Assembly (NCBI RefSeq): GCF_021648825.1
Contig: NZ_JAKJHS010000004.1
Span: 186,001-250,000 of the forward strand
From: Rhizobium halophilum
GTDB taxonomy: Bacteria > Pseudomonadota > Alphaproteobacteria > Rhizobiales > Rhizobiaceae
DNA length: 64,000 nucleotides
Direction: 5' to 3'
The first letter of the stretch is position 1, and each line of letters starts with the position of its first letter. Positions 56,402 to 64,000 of the stretch are shown one piece after another. A program made the position numbers and the translations under genes. The notes below the pieces were generated by a model that was given only the letters and a program-made list of their open reading frames with translations, ran no database searches and was not told the DNA's origin.

Positions 56402-57040
56402 TCAAAGGGCCAATTCCCCGCTTTCCAGCGCAGTGAGAAGCTCATCGACGCAATGCGCGAGCTTCTGGTCGATGACGTGCAGGTATTCCGTCCAGCTGCC
56501 GACATGCTTCAGCTCTTCCTTGCCGTCGGAGATGCCGCGCAGTCCGATGAGCGGTAGGCGGAACAACTGGCAGCTGCGGAGCACGGCGAAGGTTTCCATG
56601 TCCACCATGTCTGCCTCGATCAGATCGTAAGCGGCGCCGGAGACGATGTTGGCGCCGGTCGACAGCGAGGCCGCCGGTACCTCCGGGATACGATGGCGCA
56701 GGGTGATGACCGCCGGGTGATCGAGGAACGGCGTGCGGCCCTTTTCGAAACCGAGCGGCGAGGCGTCCATGTCCCGGTAGGCGACGGACGATACCTGATA
56801 GACCTCCGTCTGCTCAAGGCTGCGCGAGCCGGCGGATCCGAGAGAGACGACAAGATCCGGCAGCGACGCGTCCGCTTCCAGTCTCGTCAGCGCATACGTG
56901 AGGACGACGGCTGCTTCGACTGGGCCGACGCCCGTCATCAGGGGAACGATCCGCCGGCGCAGGTGCGCGCCATATTCGGCATCGACAGCCATGACGAAGA
57001 GGATCGATCTGCCACCTGCCTGCTTCAGTTCGAATGTCAT
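56402..57040 (-). CDS. 5'-methylthioadenosine/S-adenosylhomocysteine nucleosidase
   Basis: A 212-residue phosphorylase-superfamily enzyme. It contains MTGVGPVEAAVVLTYAL, the strand VVSLGSAGS, DMETFAVLR (catalytic-site Glu in the MExxA-like motif) and GLRGISDGKEE (Asp of the purine site). It is shorter than E. coli MtnN (232 residues), and the GSxG motif is slightly changed, so substrate range could differ. The ATG overlaps the stop of the upstream thioesterase gene (ATGA). Confidence 0.82.
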   Translation of the reverse strand: MTFELKQAGGRSILFVMAVDAEYGAHLRRRIVPLMTGVGPVEAAVVLTYALTRLEADASLPDLVVSLGSAGSRSLEQTEVYQVSSVAYRDMDASPLGFEKGRTPFLDHPAVITLRHRIPEVPAASLSTGANIVSGAAYDLIEADMVDMETFAVLRSCQLFRLPLIGLRGISDGKEELKHVGSWTEYLHVIDQKLAHCVDELLTALESGELAL

Positions 57041-57480
57041 CCGACGATGTCCTCCCGACCTCGGATGACCATCATCGTACTGGTCATCGAAGCGATCAGC
57101 TTGGCTGGGCCGTCCGAGATGGCATAGGCGCGCCCATCGGCGACGATGATGGTGGAGCCAGGCTTGGTGATCTCGCCGCGAAAAAGGAAGCGCTCGCCGC
57201 GTCCGGGCGACATCAGGTTGACCTTGAATTCTATCGTCAGAAGCGAGACGTCAGGATTGACCTTGGCATAGGCGGCATAGGTGCAGGCGGTTTCCGAGGC
57301 TGCCGAGATAATGCCGGCATGGAGAAGCCCGTGCTGCTGCGTCAGCTTCGGATCGAACGGTACCTCGATCTCCACCATGGCCGGCTCGATGCGGGTGAGC
57401 TCAGCCCCGATCATCGCCATCGTGCCCTGCCGGCCGAAGCTTTGCCGGATCCGCTCACCAAAGTCGCTGTCATCAGTCAT
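57037..57480 (-). CDS. PaaI-family hotdog thioesterase
   Basis: A 147-residue hotdog-fold protein: the helix HGLLHAGIISAASETACTYA contains the Gly/His and Glu of the PaaI active site, and strands VSLLTIEFKVNLMSP and STIIVADGRAYA follow. PaaI-type enzymes hydrolyse acyl- or aryl-CoA. The ATG at 57480 was chosen over a longer frame with a Lys/Arg/Pro N-terminus. It overlaps the nucleosidase gene by four bases, hence one transcript. Confidence 0.88.
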   Translation of the reverse strand: MTDDSDFGERIRQSFGRQGTMAMIGAELTRIEPAMVEIEVPFDPKLTQQHGLLHAGIISAASETACTYAAYAKVNPDVSLLTIEFKVNLMSPGRGERFLFRGEITKPGSTIIVADGRAYAISDGPAKLIASMTSTMMVIRGREDIVG

Positions 57481-57547
57481 CTCGGTACCCGTGTTCGCGG
57501 GTGCGAAACTGGCACGTGTGCCGCCCTTCGGCAACTGCCTGCGGCGG

Positions 57548-58000
57548 TCAGTTCAGCAAGACGATCGACAGGTTGAGTAGCGTGGCGAAGCCGACCCAGG
57601 CGAGATAGGGCAGAAACAGCCATGCGCTGACACGGTCCGGGCTCCAACTCATCCTGATGAAGAGGATGATCGCGACAAGCAGCGGCACGATGACGATGAG
57701 GCCGAGGATGGAGCTCTCGGCGCCGAAGAAGGCGGGAGACCAGAGGAAGTTGAGAGCCATCTGTGCAAACCAGACCTGCATGCGGCCCGAGGCTGGAGCG
57801 GCAAGCCAGGTTTTGGCCCCGGCAATGGCAATCAGCACGTAGAGTGTCGTCCAGACTGGGCCGAAGAGCCAAGGCGGCGGCTGGAAGAACGGTTTCTCCA
57901 GTGTCTGGTACCACTCGCCCGGCATGTTGCTGATGCCGCTTAGCGCCCCGAATCCGACGACGAGGACGATGAAGAGGATATAGGTGAGAGTGCGTTTCAT
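57548..58000 (-). CDS. TspO/MBR-family membrane protein
   Basis: A 150-residue protein with five predicted membrane helices. It has ISNMPGEWYQTLEKPFFQPP followed by PWLFGPVW, the TspO signature (KPFFQPPPWLFGPVWTTLY region), MQVWFAQMALNFLWSPAFFG and LPYLAWVGFATLLNLSI. TspO binds tetrapyrroles and in rhizobia is linked to nutrient stress and carotenoid or porphyrin control. It stands 67 bases before the thioesterase gene. The ATG at 58000 is chosen; TTG at 58009 is a second option. Confidence 0.95.
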   Translation of the reverse strand: MKRTLTYILFIVLVVGFGALSGISNMPGEWYQTLEKPFFQPPPWLFGPVWTTLYVLIAIAGAKTWLAAPASGRMQVWFAQMALNFLWSPAFFGAESSILGLIVIVPLLVAIILFIRMSWSPDRVSAWLFLPYLAWVGFATLLNLSIVLLN

Positions 58001-58040
58001 GTCGTTCAATCTAGCGCAGGCGCGCCCACCTTCCAGCCTG

Positions 58041-59126
58041 CTATGCCAGGCGGATGATGTGCTGGTCCCAAGCGACGTCGCTCAGGGTGTCGTTGAAGCG
58101 TCCCCGGTAGGAGGAGACGGCGATGCCTTCCGCAGCCGGAGCCACCCCGGCGGCATCCGTGATCCGCTCCTCGCGCAGGACCTCTCCGGTCCTGGCATCG
58201 AGCGTCACGGCTGAGCCGCCCTTGGGAGAGGTGAGGCCGACGATCCCTTCGCGGCGGTTGACGGCGATCGCGCCGACATAGTTTGCCAGCCCCTCCGTCA
58301 CCCGCTCCGGCAAGGTCACGAGCGAGATATCATCGCCGCGCCTCAGATAACCGACCAGCGGCGGAGAGGCATTCCGCGCGCCTTCCCATTGGCCCGCAAA
58401 CCACACCTGCTCATCGTCGCCGACGGCAAGGTGCCGGGTGGAAAGCTGCCGCAACGTTGAAGGCAGAGTGTGCTTCTGGATCAGGCGCCCATCTCTGGCA
58501 TCGAGAAGCACAAGCGACGGCTCCATGCGGTCGGTGTTAAGCTTGGTGCGGCCGAAGTCCGGATGGGTCTCGATGCCGCCATTGGCAACGACGAGCATCG
58601 CTCCGTCGTCGGAGACGGTCATGTCGTGCGTGCCGATCCCATGCGCGTCGAACTCGCCGATCCGGGTGAAGCGGTCGCTGGCATGGTAGAGGCCGATCAT
58701 GCCGCGATTGCCCTCGAAGTCGTTTTCGCTGGCATAGAGAAAGCGACCTTCTGGCGAAAAGGCGCCATGGCCGTAGAAGTGCCGGCCTTCCGGTGCCGCG
58801 ATCATAATGGGTTCAGCGGTTCGGTCGGCACGGAAGATCATCGCAAACGTACCGGGGCGACGGGCAAAGGCGACGACATGGCCGGAGGAGGGACAAAGCG
58901 CCATGCCATGGGCGCGGGCGGGTAGGGCGACCCGGTCGACGATCTCGCCGCGCTCGGAGACGGTCGCGATGCCGAACGAGCCATCTGCGCCGCGAAAGCC
59001 GGACGCATAGACGGCATCCGTCTGCTCGAGAGCCCGCAGTGATTGCGGCGAGAGTGCCGCCGCAAAGGTGATGCCGGCGGCCTTCATGAAGCTGCGGCGG
59101 TCGATCAATCCGCTCCGCCAGGTCAT
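58041..59126 (-). CDS. DUF1513 beta-propeller-like Tat protein
   Basis: A 361-residue exported protein with Tat signal (DRRSFMKAAGITFAAALSPQ) and repeated strands of a WD-like or seven-bladed propeller (ARAHGMALCPSSGHVVAFAR; HGAFSPEGRFLYASENDFEG; GIGTHDMTVSDDGAMLVVAN). DUF1513 proteins are usually found with imelysins and di-heme oxidoreductases. It is last in that operon, with a two-base gap from the upstream imelysin gene. Presumed periplasmic partner; function unknown. Confidence 0.88.
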   Translation of the reverse strand: MTWRSGLIDRRSFMKAAGITFAAALSPQSLRALEQTDAVYASGFRGADGSFGIATVSERGEIVDRVALPARAHGMALCPSSGHVVAFARRPGTFAMIFRADRTAEPIMIAAPEGRHFYGHGAFSPEGRFLYASENDFEGNRGMIGLYHASDRFTRIGEFDAHGIGTHDMTVSDDGAMLVVANGGIETHPDFGRTKLNTDRMEPSLVLLDARDGRLIQKHTLPSTLRQLSTRHLAVGDDEQVWFAGQWEGARNASPPLVGYLRRGDDISLVTLPERVTEGLANYVGAIAVNRREGIVGLTSPKGGSAVTLDARTGEVLREERITDAAGVAPAAEGIAVSSYRGRFNDTLSDVAWDQHIIRLA

Positions 59127-59128
59127 GA

Positions 59129-60235
59129 TCAGTCTCCGTCGGAAAAGGAGAAGCCGGAGGTTAGCCCAATCGCGCCTCCGTAGTGGTCGTTGAGCCGGGT
59201 GATCAGGTCACGCCCGTTGAGGAGCAGGAAGTCGAGCTTCTGGCGCTGCCCTTCGTCAGCTACCGCCGCCTCGATGTCACTGTCCAACTCTGCGCTGACG
59301 CGCAGCATAGACTTCAACACGAAGTCGGCGGACGCCACGATGGAGCTCTGGTCCTCCGGCAAGAGCGTGACCATGTCTGACACGTGAAGAAGATCCCGCA
59401 GGCCCTGCAGGTTGCCTTCCACCATTGTCCAGGTGTTTCCCGAGCGCCAGAAGATCGCCTGCTTTGGAAAGGCAACACTGTCTTCGCCCTTGTAGAAGGT
59501 CTCGATCTGCTGGTCGCGCACCATCTCGGCGCCATGGACGAGGATGCCGAGCAGCGCCGTCAGTGCTTCCTGTTGAGTGCGAAACAGCGGGTTGTCCGGT
59601 CCAGGCTCCTTCCAGTCCTGCTGGATGCCTTCCGGGTCTTCCCACAGCCGCTCCAGTTCCGCAGCGACCTGCTCGATATTGTGGGCAACGGCGCGACCAT
59701 AGTGGCAGCGGAAGGTGGCAGGCGCCTCGGCCATTTCTTCCGAGCCGGTTCCCGCGAGGACGAACTCCAAGGCACCGAAGCCCTGGATTGCGACGCTCTT
59801 TCCGGACAGCCCGCCGGGTGCAGTCACGCTTTCGTCCGGCTTCGCCAGCAGTCCTTGCACCTGCTTCAGCCCGGTGCTCTTGCGGTCGGGATAGAACAGG
59901 ATCCGTTCGAAGCGGTTTTCTTCGATTGCCGGTCCGGTGCGGACGATCTCGATCTTCGCCCAGGCCTTGGCCGCCGCCGCGAAGGCTTCTCGTGCTTCCG
60001 CAAGTGCCGCGTCGGACGGTTTTTCGCAGAGGGCATCCATCTCCTGCGCCAGGGCGCCGGCGCTTGCGTGGACATCCCGGTAGCCAGGCCGGATGAAGTC
60101 GTCGACGGCCTTGACGATCACGCTGTGGATCTCGGCATCCTCCGGCGTTTCCGGCAGCAGCGTCTCTTCCTGCGCATAGGCTGTAGCGGATGTCAGGATG
60201 GCGGCAAGGCTCGCACTGATCAGGATTTTCAGCAT
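59129..60235 (-). CDS. Imelysin-family protein, degenerate GxHxxE
   Basis: A 368-residue exported protein with signal peptide (MLKILISASLAAILTSATAY). It is imelysin-like: a helix bundle with DDFIRPGYRDVHASAGALAQ and the segment QGFGALEFVLAG at the position of the family GxHxxE, so the His is Gly here while Glu is kept. RCHYGRAVAHNIEQVAAELE follows. Its ATG overlaps the stop of the di-heme gene (TAATG). Metal or iron binding is thus uncertain; it may be a structural partner of the true imelysin at 61812. Confidence 0.85.
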   Translation of the reverse strand: MLKILISASLAAILTSATAYAQEETLLPETPEDAEIHSVIVKAVDDFIRPGYRDVHASAGALAQEMDALCEKPSDAALAEAREAFAAAAKAWAKIEIVRTGPAIEENRFERILFYPDRKSTGLKQVQGLLAKPDESVTAPGGLSGKSVAIQGFGALEFVLAGTGSEEMAEAPATFRCHYGRAVAHNIEQVAAELERLWEDPEGIQQDWKEPGPDNPLFRTQQEALTALLGILVHGAEMVRDQQIETFYKGEDSVAFPKQAIFWRSGNTWTMVEGNLQGLRDLLHVSDMVTLLPEDQSSIVASADFVLKSMLRVSAELDSDIEAAVADEGQRQKLDFLLLNGRDLITRLNDHYGGAIGLTSGFSFSDGD

Positions 60236-61773
60236 TACAGCGACTCCAGGAATGCGATGAGGGCGGTGCGGTCGTCCCGATCGAGCGAGGCGAAGGCGTC
60301 GCGCGCCGCCTGAGCCTCGCCCCCGTGCCAGAGGATGGCTTCGGTGAGATTGCGGGCGCGGCCGTCGTGCAGGAAGAAGGTGTGCTCGTTGACGGTTTCG
60401 GTGAGGCCGATGCCCCAGAGCGGCTGCGTTCGCCATTCCCGGCCGTCCGCCACGCCAACCCGCTGGCCATCCGCCAGTCCTTCGCCCATGTCGTGCAGCA
60501 GGAAATCGGAATAGGGCCAGATCAGCTGGAAGGCATGCGCTTTGTTTTCCGCATCGCGACGCGTGACGAATTTCGGCGTGTGGCAGGAGACGCAGCCCGA
60601 CTGGTAGAATAGCTCCTTGCCCTTCAGCACCTTGACGTCGCCGGGATCGCGGCGGGCAGGCACCGCAAGGTTCTCCGAATAGAAGGTTACGAGTTCGAGC
60701 ACCGGGTCGGGCGCTTCCGTTTCGCCGAGGCGCTCCTGCACGCCTGTCGGGCGGTCGAGGCAGCCCTGCTGGCTGCTCGTGCAGTCGCCCTGGTCGAAGG
60801 GTGCATCCGGATTGGATATGCCCATGTCGCCGACGAAGGCCGATGCCGACTGGTCGCGGACGGTGGCATTTTCAGCCTTGTAGCCGAAGCGCCCGAGTTT
60901 CAGTTCTCGGGTGCGGTGATCCCGCACGAGCGAAGCCTTGCCGGAGATCCCATCGCCGTCGGCATCGTGGGGATCGGCCTTCGCCAGGATGTCCGCTTCA
61001 TGGATTGCCTGGATCATGCCCATGCCGATCATCGGGGGAGCTACCCGCGGCGACAGCGTGACGTCCGGCTCCAGCGCACCATAGTTCAAGCCTTCGACGG
61101 AATAGGTCGGCTTGCGCAGCGACACGATTTCACCGTCGCCGAGGGTGACCGGCACCTCTTTATAGGCGATCTTCATCGTGCCTTCCGACGCGAGGCCCGG
61201 AACGGCCAGTTCCTGGAGCTGCTTGCCATAGGTAACGTCGGGGAAGTTCAGCGCCTCGTGGCGGGCGAGAATCTCCTGCTCCTTCGCATCCCGCGCATCG
61301 CGTGCCAGCCGCAGGAACATGGAGGTGTTGTCAGCCATGCCTTCGGGCGGATGGCCGCGCCCGTCCTTCAGGTGGCAGCTCTGGCAGGCGCGGGCATTGA
61401 ACAGTGGGCCGAGCCCGTCAGAGGCCTGTGTCGAGGAGGGCGACGAGACCCAAAGCTTGCGGAACAGCGCATTGCCGAGCTTGAAGGTCTCTTCTTCCGC
61501 GAAGGTGATGTTGGCGGAGAAATGCGAGAAGGCGTCCCCGTTGACGATCGCCTTCGAGGTTGCCGCCCCGCCCTGCATCGTCTCGAAATTTTCGGCCTTG
61601 GAGAAGTCCTGCGTCGGTCGCGTGACACCGAGGACCCGCTTCTTGTCCTTCGGCGAAAGGTCAGTCCGTTCGGTAGGGAAGTTCGGGCTCTCGCCGATCG
61701 CCATCAGCGGAGTCAGAAGGAGAGCGCCCGAAAGAATCGGCAGGAAAAAGATGGTGTGCTTGGGCGCTCTCAT
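60235..61773 (-). CDS. Di-heme oxidoreductase (c-type, DHO family)
   Basis: A 512-residue exported c-type protein. Two heme-binding motifs are present: ACQSCHLKDGRGHPP (about residues 131-145) and SGCVSCHTPKF (about 393-403). The C-terminus includes PLWGIGLTETVNEHTFFLHD followed by GRARN, typical of the di-heme/thiol-oxidoreductase family. The signal peptide is FFLPILSGALLLTPLMAIGE. Placed between two imelysins, it probably oxidises or reduces iron or a thiol in the periplasm. The exact reaction is not established. Confidence 0.9.
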   Translation of the reverse strand: MRAPKHTIFFLPILSGALLLTPLMAIGESPNFPTERTDLSPKDKKRVLGVTRPTQDFSKAENFETMQGGAATSKAIVNGDAFSHFSANITFAEEETFKLGNALFRKLWVSSPSSTQASDGLGPLFNARACQSCHLKDGRGHPPEGMADNTSMFLRLARDARDAKEQEILARHEALNFPDVTYGKQLQELAVPGLASEGTMKIAYKEVPVTLGDGEIVSLRKPTYSVEGLNYGALEPDVTLSPRVAPPMIGMGMIQAIHEADILAKADPHDADGDGISGKASLVRDHRTRELKLGRFGYKAENATVRDQSASAFVGDMGISNPDAPFDQGDCTSSQQGCLDRPTGVQERLGETEAPDPVLELVTFYSENLAVPARRDPGDVKVLKGKELFYQSGCVSCHTPKFVTRRDAENKAHAFQLIWPYSDFLLHDMGEGLADGQRVGVADGREWRTQPLWGIGLTETVNEHTFFLHDGRARNLTEAILWHGGEAQAARDAFASLDRDDRTALIAFLESL

Positions 61774-61811
61774 GGATGTCGAGCCGCAGTGGTCTGCGGC
61801 TCCCTCGGGTC

Positions 61812-63086
61812 TTATTGGAATACGGCGTCAGGATTATCGAGGCTATCGGAACCTTCAAGCTCGATTGCGCCTAGATCCAGCGACGCAATGACGCGCTCAA
61901 AGGAGCGGGTCTGATCGATGAGGCCGTCAATGGCAGCCTGGACGGCGGCATTACCTTCCGCATTGCCTTCGCCGATCATCTGATCATAGGCCTCGCCGCC
62001 TTCGGCACGCTCTGCCATGGCGTTCATGGCGGAAAGCGTTGCGTCCAGCTTGCCCTTCACTTCCTTGTCGAGTGCCGCATCCTTTTCTGCAACCAGATCG
62101 GAAACCGAAGCACCCGTCATCTTCGTGCCGTCGACGCGGGTGTACTCGCCCGTATAGGCCGACTGGATGCCGATCGCGTCGTTGAGATGCGAGGCATGCG
62201 TGTTGTCGGAGAAGCAGTCGTGTTCTTCCTCCGGATCGTGCAGGAGAAGGCCGAGCTTCATGCGCTCGCCAGCGAGCTCCCCGTAGGAAAGGGAACCCAT
62301 CCCGGTCAGAATGGCGCGAACACCTGCCTGCGGATCGGACGTGACGGCCTTCGCCGCATCGCCTTCCGGCGCCCAGGCGGCAACCATCTCTTCGAGATCC
62401 GAGACCAGCAGTTCGGAGGCAGCCTTCAGATAGGCGGCGCGGCGGTCGCAATTGCCGTTGGTGCAATTGGATGTGTCAAAGTCTGTATAGGCGCGGTTGC
62501 CGGCGCCTGCGTCCGTGCCGTTCAGGTCTTGCCCCCAGAGAAGGAACTCGATCGCGTGGTAGCCGGTCGCGACATTGGCTTCGATCTCGCCTGCCTCGTG
62601 CAGACTGCGCAGCAGGTCGGGGTTGATGTTGCTGGCGTCGATTTCTTCGCCGTTCACGCTGAGCTTCGGGTTGGCGATCACATTGGCGACGTAGAGCGCA
62701 TTGCTGTCGCTTTCGGTGCCGTAAGAGGCGTCGACATAGTCGATCAGACCTTCATCGAGCGGCCACGCATTCACCCGGCCTTCCCATTCGTCAACGATGG
62801 GGTTGCCGAAGCGATAGACTTCCGTCTGTTGATAGGGAACGCGCGCGGCGATCCACGCTTCCCGCGCGGCCTTAAGTGTTTCTTCGCTCGGACTCTTGAT
62901 CAGCGCATCGATCGCCGCATCCAGAGCCTTGGCCGTGGTCAGCGCGTCTTCATACTTGGCATGTGCCAGTTCGGCGTAATGCTCGACAACGGCGGCCGGC
63001 TCGGCTGCTGCGGCAGCGGTCACGGGGAAAGCCACGGAAGCGGCCAGAAGCGCGAATGTTGCGCCAAAAAGTGTCTTGCGGATCAT
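61812..63086 (-). CDS. Imelysin-family iron-regulated protein (IrpA type)
   Basis: A 424-residue periplasmic protein with signal peptide (LFGATFALLAASVAFPVTAA). It contains the metal-binding GxHxxE as VATGYHAIEFLLWG, plus FGNPIVDEWEGRVNAWPLDE and HDCFSDNTHASHLNDAIGIQ, all typical of the IrpA branch of the imelysin (M75) family. GAAGGAGG is six bases before the ATG at 63086. It heads an operon with a di-heme protein, a second imelysin and DUF1513. Such operons are usually induced in iron starvation; a palindrome upstream (63161-63173) may be the operator. Confidence 0.92.
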   Translation of the reverse strand: MIRKTLFGATFALLAASVAFPVTAAAAAEPAAVVEHYAELAHAKYEDALTTAKALDAAIDALIKSPSEETLKAAREAWIAARVPYQQTEVYRFGNPIVDEWEGRVNAWPLDEGLIDYVDASYGTESDSNALYVANVIANPKLSVNGEEIDASNINPDLLRSLHEAGEIEANVATGYHAIEFLLWGQDLNGTDAGAGNRAYTDFDTSNCTNGNCDRRAAYLKAASELLVSDLEEMVAAWAPEGDAAKAVTSDPQAGVRAILTGMGSLSYGELAGERMKLGLLLHDPEEEHDCFSDNTHASHLNDAIGIQSAYTGEYTRVDGTKMTGASVSDLVAEKDAALDKEVKGKLDATLSAMNAMAERAEGGEAYDQMIGEGNAEGNAAVQAAIDGLIDQTRSFERVIASLDLGAIELEGSDSLDNPDAVFQ

Positions 63087-63160
63087 TGTCCCTCCTTCGG
63101 CAGCCTCATCCCTCGGCTGCGCAGCCCCTGAATGACCCATGTAAAAACTTGTGTCAAATC

Positions 63161-63173
63161 TTCTAGTTTAGAA
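63161..63173. promoter_or_regulatory. Inverted repeat before the imelysin operon
   Basis: TTCTAGTTTAGAA (TTCTA-GTT-TAGAA) is an exact repeat 75 bases upstream of the irpA-type start, next to a -35-like TTGACA on the reverse strand (63152-63157). It resembles iron-responsive operators but does not match the Irr box at mbfA. Role inferred. Confidence 0.45.
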
Positions 63174-63211
63174 AAGTTTGAAACGACCACACGGAATTGA
63201 AGATCGTCAAT

Positions 63212-64000
63212 TCACTGAGGCGCCTTCCGCAGGCGGCAGAAGAAGAAGCCGTCCGTGCCGGTGCTGGCAGGGGTCAGGGTCACGGAGCGGTCGTCGCGCG
63301 TAACGGGGCGAGAAGCGCCCTCTCCGAACAGGCTTTTCCAGGTCTCCAAGACAGGCTCCGGCGTAAACTGCGGGTTTTCGCTGCAGAAGCGCTCCATCTG
63401 ACGGTCGTTCTCCTCAGGCAGGACCGAGCAGGTGATGTAGACGAGGCTGCCACCGGGCTTGACGAAGGCGGCGGCTTCCGCCAGCGCCTCCTGCTGCTGG
63501 GCGACCCGCTCGTCGAGGTTCTTCTGGGTCAGCCGCCACTTCGTGTCGGGACGCCTGCGCCAGGTGCCGGTCCCGGTGCAGGGAGCGTCCACCAGCACCA
63601 CGTCCAGCTTCTCCTTGAGCCCACCCAATTGCCGCACATCGTCATGCACCTGAACGTTTCGCGTGCCCGCACGGCGAAGGCGCTCGATGATCGGTGCCAG
63701 CCGCTTCCGGTCCGCGTCATAGGCGTGTACCTGGCCCTTGTTGTTCATCGCCGCGGCCATGGCGAGCGTCTTGCCGCCGCCGCCGGCGCAGAAATCCAGC
63801 ACCTGGTCATGCTCCTGCGGATGGGCGAGGTCGGCAACAATCTGCGAGCCTTCGTCCTGGACCTCGAACCAGCCCTTCTGGAAGGAAAGTTCGGCGGTGA
63901 CATTGGGAAGCCGCGATGGGCCTTCACCGGCGGGGATACGCACACCATGCCGCGCAATCGGCGCCGGCGCGGCTCCGGATCGCTCCAGCGCCTTCACGAC
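63212..64000 (-). CDS. RsmB-type rRNA cytosine-C5 methyltransferase, N-terminus cut off
   Basis: The C-terminal about 262 residues of a Fmu/RsmB/NOL1-type methyltransferase; the frame runs off the window edge. SAM motif I is VLDFCAGGGGKTLAMAA, and the two catalytic cysteines lie in DAPCTGTGTWRRRPD and YITCSVLPEEND. The N-terminal NusB-like domain expected of RsmB is outside. It probably methylates 16S rRNA. It is on the same strand as, and upstream of, the imelysin operon but 125 bases away. Confidence 0.9.
   Translation of the reverse strand, partial: VVKALERSGAAPAPIARHGVRIPAGEGPSRLPNVTAELSFQKGWFEVQDEGSQIVADLAHPQEHDQVLDFCAGGGGKTLAMAAAMNNKGQVHAYDADRKRLAPIIERLRRAGTRNVQVHDDVRQLGGLKEKLDVVLVDAPCTGTGTWRRRPDTKWRLTQKNLDERVAQQQEALAEAAAFVKPGGSLVYITCSVLPEENDRQMERFCSENPQFTPEPVLETWKSLFGEGASRPVTRDDRSVTLTPASTGTDGFFFCRLRKAPQ

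Overview
The window looks like a chromosomal segment of an alphaproteobacterium of the order Rhizobiales, most likely Rhizobiaceae. This rests on the GC-rich sequence, the order infC-rpmI-rplT-pheS-pheT, the choline-sulfate cluster (choX next to betC and a LysR regulator), an MbfA-type ferritin/VIT protein behind an Irr-like box, a BTLCP peptidase behind a CtrA-like TTAA-N7-TTAA box, and small proteins of types common in rhizobia. It carries one tRNA (Leu, anticodon CAG), no rRNA, no recognisable insertion sequence and no CRISPR array.

Layout. 1-4974: an aromatic-acid catabolism module with an extradiol-dioxygenase-like protein (cut by the window edge), a GalB/PIG-L-type hydratase, a 3-hydroxyacid-dehydrogenase-like oxidoreductase, a LysR regulator with two DNA-binding domains, and a lactate-permease-family transporter broken by two frameshifts. 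5108-9258: tRNA-Leu, a SelW-like redox protein, a three-gene envelope/stress operon (DUF3618, holin-like and Ala/Ser-rich proteins) and a GH25 lipoprotein. 9267-12812: choline-sulfate uptake and hydrolysis. 13300-14127: about 0.8 kb without a convincing protein gene, holding palindromic repeats and a stretch rich in stem-loops that may be a structured RNA. 14128-19870: L,D-transpeptidase, ion-channel-like protein, lepA, and a nitrilase/GNAT/SnoaL group. 20050-27746: CHASE-type histidine kinase, chromate transporter, an orphan proteasome-like Ntn hydrolase, a VOC-esterase fusion, and an XRE-cupin regulator plus GNAT with a perfect operator-like palindrome.

27984-38689: a small membrane protein, two tandem Tat-exported TRAP binding proteins, mbfA, a BTLCP peptidase, an alpha/beta hydrolase, then the translation block infC (ATT start), rpmI, rplT, pheS and pheT with intrinsic terminators. 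38774-46037: an M15-like protein, small stress-type proteins, two aldo/keto reductases around a GNAT, a Gfo/Idh oxidoreductase, and a lipid-linked sugar operon (GT2, methyltransferase, SMR-like flippase, GtrA-like). A GT-C/STT3-like membrane protein diverges from that operon at 46156. 48128-58000: xseA, M29 aminopeptidase, YbaK deacylase, ArsC-like protein, a soluble chemoreceptor, ogt, guaA, mtnN, a thioesterase and TspO. 58041-63086: an iron-linked operon of imelysin (irpA type), di-heme oxidoreductase, second imelysin and DUF1513. The window ends inside an RsmB-type rRNA methyltransferase.

Most genes are housekeeping or well-known rhizobial accessory functions. The less explained items are the stem-loop-rich region at 13493-13939, the proteasome-like protein with Thr1/Asp17/Lys33 spacing, the double-HTH LysR, the GT-C glycosylation locus, and the paired imelysins of which one lacks the family histidine.
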